Below are positions 23,152-33,565 of a DNA stretch of 60,000 bases, piece after piece. The notes beneath the pieces are model-generated. The model did not search any database. It saw only the letters and a program-made list of their open reading frames with translations, and was not told the DNA's origin. Numbering within the stretch: the stretch's first letter is position 1; every line of letters starts with the position of its first letter. The position numbers and the translations under genes are program-made. Source of the stretch: Gnetum montanum (lineage: Eukaryota; Streptophyta; Gnetopsida; Gnetales; Gnetaceae); NCBI GenBank assembly GCA_015680685.1, contig MNCI01027262.1:1595580-1655579 (forward strand). The letters run 5' to 3'.

Positions 23152-23789
23152 TGTTGGGTTTATTCATAAAGTTAAGTTACCATATATGGAATTAATTTTG
23201 TAGAGATAATACATTGAAATATATGGAAAATAATACTCACATTGAGGGGAACTATTGCCATGATTCATGCGTTTATTTCTTGAAATCTAGATTTGATTAA
23301 ATATGGAGACCAAGTGAGAGATTGCAATACACGTTTATGCGTTGAACTGGCCTCCATATCTACTGATGTGTATACGCGTTGGCATAACATGTTTACGCAT
23401 TGACATTACATGTTTATGCATTGGCATTGGGGTGGTGTCCACATCGGATGGGGTTTTGGGTCTCTTATTTTTCAAATTTTTCTCATGATAACCAATTCCG
23501 TGGCCTATAAATTTTTTCTTGATGAAAGAACAAAGGGACCATGAATCACAGTACGATTGTTATTTTGAGACCTTTCATAGATGCTTAAAGGTTGCATACA
23601 TCATTTTTCTAGAGTGTTGGTGTGAAAGAAGAATCTGAACACCAAATTTAATTTAAGGCATAAATGGTTGGAAGTTAGTTCCATTTGCTCAAGCATTGTG
23701 CATTTCTGGTTATTTATGCATGTGAATTTCTTTGCCATTTGCTTCCACATTTTGTACTTTGATTACTTGTGCAATCTAATTTCTACACA
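23152..23789 (+). repeat. Ty1/copia 3' LTR (3' end tentative)
   Basis: About 130 bp after the RNase H end the sequence reads TGTTGGGTTTATTC, a typical copia LTR start. A TATA-like CCTATAAATTTTT lies near 23502. The right end is a guess at TTCTACACA (23789), chosen because it ends in CA; no partner LTR is present. It contains near-repeats of CATGTTTACGCATTGGCA around 23385-23425. Confidence 0.5.
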
Positions 23790-24450
23790 ATTATTTTCTT
23801 ACATGGCCTACATACACAGATCCTTGAATCCTAAAATGAACGTCACTGTTGGCTCTACATCTATCCCCACTTCCCAACATTGGCCCATGGTCTATTTGTT
23901 CTTCGGTAAAGTTACAGTGGTGGCACTCTAGCCTTCACTTGCAGTGAGGATGAGCTTTGAAAGATTGTGCATGATGGTGTCATTGGTGGATAATTTCTAG
24001 ATTGTGATATCCTCCAGGAAAAAGATTTCATAGTGGTGGATCACAACCTTGCTTCCAGGATGGTCGTTGTACTGTGCATCAAAAGAATCCAATTTGTGGA
24101 AGTAAGGAATTGAGGATTTGTGATTCTAAACGTGTTTGGGTACATGTGCCTCAAGAAAATGTGTCGACAAGTTTGTAGCTGGGATGTGATAGAGAAAACT
24201 TAAATATATTACTTTTTTAAAAGAAATTAAATCTCATATATAAAAAGAAAAAACATTGTAGAATATAGAACAAGTATAATGTAAATCCAAAATATTGTTA
24301 ATGCTTAAAAATTACACCAAAGATTGCAATATCACCATTAAACTAAAGTAAGAAAATTTGCAAAGGTATAAAGGGCATCGAATCCTTTTCCTTACTCAAG
24401 AGCCATAATCCAGCCAAACATATAATTTTTGCAACAACCATAATGACAAC
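23790..24450. other. Unassigned sequence left of the solo LTR
   Basis: No recognisable coding region or element. It may include more of the copia LTR. The last five bases, ACAAC (24446-24450), are the left target duplication of the next solo LTR. Confidence 0.5.
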
Positions 24451-25265
24451 TGATGAGTGGCGAGGTACCCCTACACTCCACCATACGAATACGAGCGTGC
24501 ACGTGCGATCCGGTCGAACTCCGCAGACTAAATGCCTTAACGCCACAAGAAACACTTGGGTTTAATCGTTCGTTGTCTTCCCAGGCTTGCTTGTATGAGT
24601 CACGGTGTATGGTTAAGCAAGTCTGAGGTATGTGATTTTTTTGGTATTTTTGGCTTATCTCCTATGCTATCAGAGGAAAGGGTTGAGAGAACTAACTAAC
24701 TCTAACTAAAGATCTAAGTCTAAATTAACTAGCGTCAGCATCCGTTCCCACTTACCGGACACACCCTGAACTATGCAACTGCAGCTTGCCAAATGCTAAT
24801 CGTTACTGGGATCACCACACGTAATGCAAGTGCTCGAAGTGGTCGTACTGAGGCACCTATTTAGCTTATGTGTGATAAGCAGCCGATTCCTTGACAAGCC
24901 GTACACGTCCGTAGACGCTCGTAATCAAGTCGTACTTGAATGCACTAGGAAAGCAGTAAATGAAAGCAATAAATGAAACCACGTTCTGCAAGGTTTATCC
25001 AATCAAGCTCATCTTTATTGCTGTACAAAACTTGGGTTTAGGTTACAAGCTGCTCGAATAAAGAGCCATTCACTCTAGGACTCCTACTGCGGGCACATGG
25101 GGAAAAATTCTAACTCTGGAGTGATCAATCTGCCAAAGCTTCACTACACTAGCCAGGATTGGTAAATGAAGGGAATGCCGCCTATTATTTATAGATATGG
25201 CGGCGGGACGCGATATCGCAGGGTAAGATGCGATATCGCGGCCCAGTGCAAGTCGCGTCTCATCA
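24451..25265 (-). mobile_element. Solo LTR 1, best preserved LTR, TSD ACAAC
   Basis: 815 bp from TGATGAGTGGCGAGG to CGCGTCTCATCA, flanked by ACAAC on both sides (24446-24450 and 25266-25270). With no internal region, this is a solo LTR left by recombination between two LTRs. Orientation is set by the minus-strand TATAAATAAT box (complement near 25188). It keeps many CpG sites that are TG or CA in other copies, for example CGATCCGGTCGAACTCCGC, so it is probably the youngest insertion here. Two exact GCGATATCGC palindromes lie at 25210 and 25230. Confidence 0.93.
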
Positions 25266-26560
25266 ACAACAATAAAATGAAACCCTTTTGTTACTCGATC
25301 TAATCTTTCCAAGAATGAAATTAAGCGTCAAGACTTAACCAAATTTATAACAAATCAGGTCTGCTAATATTTTTGTTCAACAATGACCTATGAGTAGCGT
25401 CCATAGGTCCATGTTGAAGATGACCACATTATAAGAAGACACAACTTAACTAAACTAGGCACACCAGTAACTCAACTTACCTACAAAGATCAAAAACCTC
25501 TCAAAGCTAGGGAATCAGTACTAGTCATGATAAAGAATGTGAAAGTAAAAACAGAGTGCCATGAGCTTGCATATGACCATTGGCTATGTGGTGGTGGACT
25601 TCGTTGGCTCATAAACAACCAGATTTTTAAAAAAGTTGAACAAGCATCCATCCATCATCAAGTTCATGACTCATGACTCATGACCCATGATGATGACCCT
25701 GTTTTGCTTTTTCTTTTTATCAGCAGAGATATGAGAAATAGAGTACAAACCAGCAATGACCAATAAATGTGCGTGAATGTGTGACTCATGGTGGAACCTT
25801 TGACGCTTCCAAAGGCAAGCCAATCCATGTAAATGCAATGTTTTCCTTGCATGCCCCGTCCCACACTTGGTTTCTGTATGACCCAAACTTGGCCCTTCGG
25901 CCTTCGGTTATCCATTTCGTGATTTTGATGTGTTTGTTTATTCATTGTACTCCCTTGTTTTCTATGATCGGTGTCATGCCGATGCCAAGAATCTTGATTC
26001 CTTTGCTGCCCACTTAACAATGAAATGAAGTTTCTGATAAGATTCAGAACAGGAAAAGATGGGTAAGATTTTAATGCACAATGCAGACATCGAGAACAAG
26101 GCAAGAATATGAGGCGAGGCAAGGCAAGGCAAGGCAACCATTTCACTGTATATGTATAGATCTAGAAAAAATTTCATGAAAATTATGAAATATTTACGCA
26201 TTTAGGATTTAATGCGTTTATGTAAGCTCCCGAATCCAAACACGTAAAAATTTATCCGGAATCGCGAATCTTCGAGGACACATAGCCGTGGTAAGAAACC
26301 ATGCATTTTCACAATGACCGAATGGTGTAGTCAGCGTCGAATGTCCACAGCTAGGTTCCCTGCAATCTGCATTGCCACAATTGAATGACAGTCCGTCGGC
26401 GTCGAAGCGGCCCTAACATCCAGGTAGAGCCCGTTTCAACCATTGATACGGCTCATGCTGGACTGAAATAAGCGGTCTCTCTTCCCCACCATCGACCTTA
26501 TTCTGGGCGCAATGGCGTAGTCTCACACTTAACCATTTCAGAAAATTAACACAAGTATTA
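25266..26560. other. CpG-retaining segment of unknown nature
   Basis: No long ORF and no similarity to the elements in the window. It keeps more CpG than the surrounding transposons, most clearly at 26215-26520. It has a short GGCAA repeat (GGCGAGGCAAGGCAAGGCAAGGCAACC near 26113) and an overlapping CATGACTCATGACTCATGACCCATGA run near 25665. It could be low-copy host DNA or an unrecognised element. Confidence 0.4.
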
Positions 26561-26629
26561 ATTGGAAAGATAATAATTAGTAAAACATGCTTTTCACCAT
26601 CTAAGGATATAGGCTACTTAGGTAAATAC

Positions 26630-26866
26630 AGTCCATGGCATTCGATCGAATCACATATACATGCTAATGCTTTGTATGTTTTGGCATAGAGAATACCTAT
26701 TGCTCATCATTGACATCATTTCTGGGAACTCGATTTAACTAAGTATGCTAAGTACTATTAGATAGTGAAATTAAACAAAGTCATTGTAAAAAGTAAATAA
26801 TGTAGTATCTTTCAAAAAATTAATAATAATATTTTATCAAGGCACACTATATGAAAATGAACTAAT
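26630..26866 (+). repeat. Element E 5' LTR fragment, PBS and leader
   Basis: The sequence up to TTGCTCATCA at 26709 aligns with the U5 end of element B's LTR (TGCTAATG... and ATACCTATTGCTCATCA). Next comes TTGACATCATTTCTGGGAA, a decayed tRNA-Asp-type PBS in the right place. An AT-rich leader like that of B leads to the gag ATG at 26867. The LTR's left part is lost; its exact left edge is unclear. Confidence 0.7.
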
Positions 26867-27920
26867 ATGTCTTCTTCTCGTAGGAATGATTCACCACTAC
26901 CTACCAATGACTCTAACCAACAATGTGATAGAACTAGAAGGAATGATGGTGAGATAACTTAACAACTAAAAATTGTCTACGCACATCCAGATCTCGATTA
27001 TCTAGACTGTGACTTCATCCTCCATCAAGATAAATAGCTACATTGGAGGGATTTAAAGGATAACATTGTGTTACCTCCCAATTGTTTTGTTCCTTCAATG
27101 CTCATAGTAACTCTCATGAAATTGGGGCTTGAAGCAACATGCCCATATTACCAAGTAATAGAGCACCTCACCAAAGCTTATTAGTCAACAGAGGCCCAAC
27201 TTAGGAAAGATTAATGCATAGAGACATGCCATGAAGCCTCCAAGATTAAAAAGTCCTAATCTTACTATTTCAACAATCACAAAAGAAGGGACTAGAATTT
27301 CTATTAGAGTAATCTAAATATTAATATTCTCCTCCTTTCGTTGAGGGAGACATAACTCACCAACAGTTACAATCAATCTTGGTGGATAACTAGGGTGAGA
27401 AGAGAATTGGTTCTAGAACTAGGAAAATCTCAAGGTTAAGGTCTCTAAGTCGTTCATCAAAAGAAAAATAAAGGTATCAAAAAAGAAGTGTAAGTCAACA
27501 CCATTCTCCTAATCCTCCACCTTCACCATTCTCCTCATCATCAAACCATGAAAAGAGGGACCATGATCAAGACTGAAGGAGGAATAATCAAGACTAAGAT
27601 GGAGATGATCTAAGGTTCCATTGTAGAGATGGAAGAAGAGAGCATATTCAATAATAACAAAAAGAGGAGCATCATCAGAAAAGAAGGCATAGCAGGTCAC
27701 ATCATATGAAACATGACCATGACAAGGACCACTGTGAACAGAATGACAATGATGAATCACTATTTACTACAATAATCATGATCAATATTTCAAAAGCAAT
27801 TCATATTCCTATTAGGAATTTTAGGAATAGCAGTATCAAATGGCTTGATATGAACAACATTCCTAAATTTGAAGGATGGTATAATGTTGATCCACAATAT
27901 CATTTACAAGCCTTCTATGA
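26867..27920 (+). pseudogene. Element E gag, N-terminal part
   Basis: Starts MSSSRRNDSPLPTNDS, matching the gag starts of B and C. It includes YAHPDLDYLDCDFILHQDK and a His/Asp-rich linker (SHHMKHDHDKDHCEQND near 27690-27745), then WLDMNNIPKFEGWYNVDPQ and HLQAFYD. It stops exactly where the Helitron-like insert begins. Reading continues at 34014 with no base lost: TTC TAT GA / T ACA TGT GTC TTG. Several stops are present. Confidence 0.85.
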
Positions 27921-27944
27921 TTTTGGCTGAGAGGCTAACACATC

Positions 27945-28045
27945 TCATAGGATAGGGGGGGAGAGGGGAGTGGATTTTTTGCCCTCCATGTTCTCACAGG
28001 ATAGGGGGGAGGGGAGGGGGGAGTGGATTTGTCACCCTCCATGTA
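27945..28045 (+). repeat. G-rich duplicated block at the Helitron left end
   Basis: Two copies of CTCAYAGGATAGGGGG followed by GA-rich sequence and AGTGGATTT..CACCCTCCATG occur about 55-60 bp apart. The second contains GGGGGGAGGGGAGGGGGG (about 28005-28022), which could fold into a G-quadruplex. Confidence 0.7.
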
Positions 28046-28056
28046 ATGCACCACAT

Positions 28057-29045
28057 GCAGGGGAGCCAAAGAGTCACTACAAAGGAGTTGAATCTAAAAA
28101 ATCAAAAAGCCAAAGATTCATTTCAAGGGAGCTAAATCTCTATTCGATTGATGCCCATCGATCCCTGGGCTCCCCATTCATCTCTTCATATTTCCTCATG
28201 CACATGCACCGCATGTAGGGGAGCCAAAGAGTCACTACAGGGAAGCTGAATCTCTATTCAATTGATGCCCTCAACCCTTGGGCTCCCCATTCATCTTTTC
28301 GTATTCTCTCATGTGCATGCACCATGTGTAGGGAAGCTAAAGAGTCATTGCAGGGGAGCTAAATCTTTATTCGATTGCAGGGGATCCAAAGAGTCATTGC
28401 AGGGGAGTCGAATCTGAAAAGTCAAAAAGCCAAAGAGACACTGCAAGGGAGCTAAATCTCTATTAGATTGACACCCCCGACCCTTGGGCTCCCCATTCAT
28501 CTCTTCATATTTTCTCACATGCATGCACCACATGCAGGGAAGCTAAAGAGTCATTACAAGGGAGCTGAATCTCTATTCAATTGATGCCATTGACCCTTGG
28601 GCTCCCCATTCATCTTTTAGTATTCTCTCATGTGCATGAATGATGTGTAGGGAAGCCAAAGAGTCATTGTAGGGGAGTTGAATATTTATTTGATTGCAAG
28701 GGAGCCAAAGAGTCACTGCAGGGGAGCTGAATTTGAAAAGTCAAAAAGCCAAAGAGTCACTACAAGGGAGCTAAATCTCTATTTGATTAACGCCCCTGAC
28801 CCTTAGGCTTCTCATTCATCTCTTCGTATTTCGTCACGCGCATGCATCATATGCAGGGCAGCGAAAGAGTCACTGCAGGGGAGCTGAATCTCTATTCAAT
28901 TGATGCCCTCAACCCCTGGGCTCCCCATTCATCTTTTCATATTCTCTCATGTGCATGCACCATGTGTAGAGAAGCCAAAGAGCCATTACAAGGGAGCTGA
29001 ATGTTTATTCGATTAATGCCCCTGACCCCTAGGATTCCTATTTGT
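28057..29045 (+). repeat. Higher-order minisatellite array, 319-bp period
   Basis: Units start with G(C/T)AGGGGAGCCAAAGAGTCA at 28057, 28215, 28328, 28534, 28647, 28853 and 28966. Spacings are 158, 113, 206, 113, 206 and 113 bp, so a short and a long unit alternate with a 319-bp higher-order period. The long unit has an extra block of about 93 bp containing GAAAAGTCAAAAAGCC, itself a partial duplicate. Each unit shares GGGCTCCCCATTCATCT. Non-coding. Confidence 0.9.
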
Positions 29046-29404
29046 TTCTTTGTAACTAATGAATATTTATTATTATAAATGATGGGTATTATTATAAATG
29101 ATGGATTATAAAAACTAAAAATCTAGAATCGAGGATTGTAGAGGAGAGAAGATGTTTTCTAAAATGAGAAGCAAAATGACGTGAACGAGAACAAGAACTA
29201 ATTCTACGAAATTTAGGAGTATGTATTTTATGCATTTTTTAATATTTGAAAAAAAATATTTATCATAGAAAAATCTTCGTATTTTATTTACATACTTACA
29301 TTGCATATATATTTTTNCAAGTTGGTGTTTGCCCATACTCAAGTTGGTAAAAATTTTAATTCAATTTTTAGTTTAAATTTTAAAGCATTTTATTTAGGAC
29401 ATTA
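29046..29404. other. AT-rich spacer with one ambiguous base
   Basis: Starts with TAATGAATATTTATTATTATAAATG repeats, like those at 32080-32190 after the second minisatellite. An N occurs at 29317. No gene is supported. Confidence 0.6.
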
Positions 29405-30230
29405 GAAATGCATCTATGCCTGTTAATCAAGCAACATCTGTTCCAAAAATCACACATGAAGAAAAACAAAAATTGCAAGAAGATTAAGAATAACTACATT
29501 ATAGTGAAAGTGAGCATCAAAAGAGGCAACGTAGACAAGAAGAAAATTCATTTCATCAAATAAATGAAACTATAGATGTTGCCAGTGCATCAACAATGGA
29601 AATGCCTTATTTAAAACCTATTTAGTCTTTCCCAAGATTGCAAAAGGTAAGTACAGAAATTGCTCAAGCAATACATAATTTTAATATTGCAATTAGAATT
29701 TTTGCAAATCCACATTCCTACAATGTATGCAATGAAATATTTCTTAGCATATTATTGGATTCAACCAGAAGTAGAGGACCCACATGCAATAGGTGCATTA
29801 AAGAAAATAAACATAATATTTTTGAAAGTCTTGGTTGTGAAATCAAACGATTTTCTGTTGAAAATAACATGGATCCTAGTATCCAACCACCTATCCTAGG
29901 CTATTTAACTAAGGTTGAAGAAATCTTAATTACAAAAATCAATCCCATTTTATAAGTTACACATGCAGTTGGTGAACAGTTCAAGTATAAAGATCACACA
30001 ATTAGCTTTGCTCAGCATATCACACAGATTACTAAAAGATTTTCTCTTAGAATTAAAGACATACCTTTCTTGATATTGAGAAGAGTAGATCAAATGGACA
30101 CTAAGTATAATTTCATTGTCAAAAATAGATAGGTTTATGAAGCTTTGATTTTTAAGAAGGCAAATGATCCATACTATTGAGATGTCGAGATTGATATGCA
30201 TGCATTAGATGATGTTGCATTCCTTATATT
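29405..30230 (+). pseudogene. Helitron DUF6570-like region, degraded
   Basis: Plus-strand pieces read EHQKRQRRQEENSF (about 29510), CNRCIKENKH, FSVENNMDPSIQPP, LTKVEEILITKINPIL (29638-29955), then after one TAA QFKYKDHTISFAQHI, VYEALIFKKANDPYY and DVEIDMHALDDV. The order NNMDP, L-x-VEE-LI-x-(R/K)-x-(N/H)P, Y-x-H-x-I-x-F and NDPYY-D-VEID matches my knowledge of the DUF6570 region upstream of the helicase in plant Helitron proteins. Few stops interrupt it. Its role is unknown even in intact elements. Confidence 0.75.
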
Positions 30231-31770
30231 CCATTGTTAGAAAATGATGGAGAAATGAGATTGCCATTTGAAGGTCCTTTACTTCAGACAAATGATGAAA
30301 ACATTATCAGTCATACATCATCAGTTGCACAATGTGTTGGAATTGGAAGTTGAGAAATATCAGGTCAACAAAACTCATTATTGTGAAAATAAATTAGTTG
30401 CACATCATCCATTTGATTAACTTTTTATGTGTGTTTTTGTTAATTTTTTATAGTGAATTGTAACATGGTGAACATTACATATTGATGATTTTTTGCAATT
30501 TTCATAGTTTCACTTTAAGCTGAGCTCTTTTGTCATTAGTACTTAGCATGCTTTCCTATACATTTACATTCCCAATGTAAAAACATTCCAAAGTTTGGTT
30601 TTGTTCTTTTTTCAATGCTTTCTGGAGTGGTAGGGAATTCTGAAATTGTAATTTTCTGCTACTATCTTGAGTAATCTACATCTTTTTTTAATGTAAAGGA
30701 ACATTTGTAAGTTCATGTTCTCTTTATCTCTTTGTATATTTTGTGTAGGTTTTATCATTTCTATGGCTATGCTTTGAAATTCAGTAGTTACCATAGAGTA
30801 GATGCGTTTAGTTGTTACAATTGTGACTACTTTTTTGTTTGCAATATGCATTTTAATAAAATGCAAAAGTGTTAGCATTTTTGTTCGCACATGAAAATTA
30901 TCAGCCAATTTGAGATGTTAGCCTAACTTTGGTAATAATTTTAACAATTTTTCCTGCTTATTGGAAGGACTTAAAGAGTTCAAATTTGATAATTTCTTCT
31001 TACATTCTCACATGCAATGAGGCTTTTTCTCTATGTACAGATTCTTTGATTGATGGAATCTAATGGATGATATGGTTGTTAACCTGGTAAATTTTAAAAA
31101 TGAGAACTTCTACACCTCTGTCAGCCTAGACCTCGAGAAGATCTCCAACAAGATCATGTTATGATGATCCTAGCCAATGCCAAGGAAAACAATGATGAGC
31201 TCTCCACTGACGCTCATGTCTTGCCATAATCATAAAGAACCAATTATTTATAAATCTTTCCTAGCCAAAGAATCGCTGGAAAGGAGCCAATGATTATATT
31301 TATCTCAGTTATTTATAATCTCAGTTATATATAATGATATATTTATAATCATAAACATAAATGATTATATATAATGATTATAAACACTTCATCATAGATA
31401 AAGTTGGTTATTTATAATCATTTCATTATATATATCTTTTGGATAATGCTAACCGAGATATAATCATTATGGGTTAGCATTATGAATGAAAAAATAATAT
31501 CTCTAACATTATGAATTATGAGTAATATTTCATCATATCTTGGCTTTATTTATTATGAAATGTTTACCGTTTGAATGAATCTTATAATCCATAATATCTC
31601 AAATTATAATTATGGATTATTGCTCTAATTTGAATAATCTCATGACATTTATTGGATTCCACAATAATTATAATATNCAATATACAAAAGCCTATGATAT
31701 AATAATAACATTATTTATGCATTTGTAATGTGATTTTTTATATCTTCATGAATCAATATGCATTACAAAT
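30231..31770. other. Helitron middle section, unassigned
   Basis: The Rep (HUH) and helicase N-terminal regions would be expected here but I cannot read them. Short frame pieces such as LANAKENNDELSTDAH (about 31168-31215) may be relics. From about 31245 to 31700 the sequence is very AT-rich with repeated TATAATCATT words and an N at 31677. Confidence 0.5.
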
Positions 31771-31771
31771 A

Positions 31772-32240
31772 TATGTTGTAGTGCCAATTTAGTTTGATCT
31801 CTTTGTATTCCCTCACACGCATGCGCCACATGCATGGGAGCTAAAGAATCAGTGTAGGGGAGTTGAATCTCTACTCGATTAATGTCTCCTAATTCTTGAG
31901 CTTCCCATTCATCTTTTTGTATTCCTTCACATGCACACACCACATGCAAGGAAACTAAAGAGTCATTGCAAAGGAGTTGAATCTTTGTTCAATTGATGCC
32001 CCTTGACGCTTGGGCTCCCCATTCATCTCTTCGTATTCCCTCATGTGTAGGGCCCGACATGGGTAATAATGAATATTTATTATTATAAATGGTGGGTAAT
32101 ATTGAATATTTATTATTATTATAAATAGTGATGGTTATGATTACAACAATAATAAATATTTATTATTATTATAAATGGTGACGATTATGGTTACAGTGAT
32201 GGTTACGATCATGGCAACGGTAAAGGTGATGACGGTTACG
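31772..32240 (+). repeat. Second short array of the Helitron minisatellite plus TATTATTA repeat
   Basis: Units at 31832 and 31946 are 114 bp apart and match the short unit of the large array, in the same orientation, including GGGCTCCCCATTCATCTCTTCG near 32009. From about 32070 it changes to AATATTTATTATTATAAATGGTG repeats and a (GGTTACGATGATG)-like run to about 32240. The same order, minisatellite then TATTATTA block, occurs at 29046. Confidence 0.85.
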
Positions 32241-32454
32241 GTGTGATGTAGTATTTAAAAATATTGAACTTAGGCATCATGTTACAAGATTAAGAGGTGC
32301 AATATTGGAATTCATGCATTTTTAGAAACATGGACCCTACTGTTATTAGTCCCAATAGAGAAGGTGAAGAACACTCTCTTCAAGATCAGCAACAACAGCC
32401 ATCTACTGCAACAAGTAGTGCAACAACTATCTACTGCAACAAGTAATGCAATCT

Positions 32455-32940
32455 TTGCTTATATGTGAAGGTGCAACGGTAATGCTTACAGTTAACCTTT
32501 GGCTTGAAGCAGGATTGGTAAATGGTGCACTTGGCATGATTCACACTATTATGTATCTTTAAGGTAAATAGCCACTTGCATTACCATTATACGTTATTGT
32601 TGATTTTGACTCCTACATTGGATGTGCCTTTGATAATGGTAATCCCCATCATGTGCTAATTGTACCTATGGTCCGAGGAGCATCTTGTCAGTTAGAATTA
32701 TGGTTGGCATGGGCCATGACTATTCATAAATATTAAGGAATTACATTAGATAAGGATGCTATTAACTTTTTTTGCATTATTTGGAGTCAAGACCATTGAT
32801 TCTTTAAAGATTCATCCTCCTTTCCATGTGCAAAGATACAAAAAGATTTCAGATGCTAAACATCTCCAAAGTAGAATTGCATAAGAAGTTCATTTTTCTT
32901 AGTTGGAGAATTAAGCATATCAAGTTCACACTTATCATTG
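32455..32940 (+). pseudogene. PIF1-type helicase C-terminus of the Helitron
   Basis: One frame from 32455 reads LICEGATVMLTVNLWLEAG, LVNGALGMIH, VIVDFDSYIGCAF and, after a few stops, LELWLAWAMTIHKY-stop-GITLDKDAI. The AWAxTIHKxQGxTLDK motif is the hallmark of the PIF1/Helitron SF1B helicase C-terminus; the Gln codon is now TAA. A frameshift at the T run near 32768 leads to VKTIDSLKIHPPF and AKHLQSRIA. The ATP-binding N-terminal half is missing or unreadable. The enzyme would unwind DNA during rolling-circle transposition. Confidence 0.82.
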
Positions 32941-33183
32941 TATTTTGCCTTTTTCTTAATCCTATTATATAGCTCTGTAATATTTGTTGTAATAATTGTG
33001 CAATTTATTCCTTCATCAACATATATGAAATATATAAAATTTTATTTTAATCAATTTATGTTTACCGGTATATATTATTTGGAATGCAAATAGTGATGAT
33101 AACTTAAAAAATAAAATAATAATTAAATTCTACTCATAGGCCATGAAACCGCTACACAAGAGAACTTACGGGTCTAATATTTG

Positions 33184-33561
33184 TTGCATTATCTAGAGTC
33201 AAGACTATTGATTCCTTAAAGATTCATCCTCCTTTTCACGTGCAAAGATACAGAAAGATTTCAAATGCTAAACATCTCCAAAGTCAGATTGCATAAGAAG
33301 TTTATTTTTCTTAGTTGGAGAATTAGGCATATTTAGTTCACACTTATCATTGTACTTTTCCTTTTTCTCAATCCTATTATATAGCTCTATAATGTTTGTT
33401 GCAATAATTGTGCAATGTATTCCTTCATCAACATATACAAAATATATAAACTTTTATTTTAACCAATTTTTGTTTACTAGTATATATTATTTGGAATGAA
33501 AATAGTGATAACTTAATATATAAAAAATAATTAAATTCTACTCATAGGCTACGAAACCGCT
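33184..33561 (+). repeat. Duplicate of the helicase 3' end
   Basis: 33184-33561 repeats 32772-33153 at an offset of about 412 bp. The second copy keeps IFVALSRVKTIDSLKIHPPF in one frame. VALSRV is the next conserved helicase motif, which is frameshifted in the first copy. Both copies end at GAAACCGCT and then diverge. This could be two stacked Helitron 3' ends or an internal duplication. Confidence 0.85.
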
Positions 33562-33565
33562 CCAT

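Noticed and set aside
25664-26201. Overlapping ORFs in the CpG-retaining segment as a host gene
   Set aside because: Three overlapping frames, no recognisable domain, no clear start or splice structure, and one frame is built on a GGCAA repeat.
28057-29045. CRISPR array
   Set aside because: Regular spacing, but the units are contiguous long repeats without unique spacers, in plant DNA.
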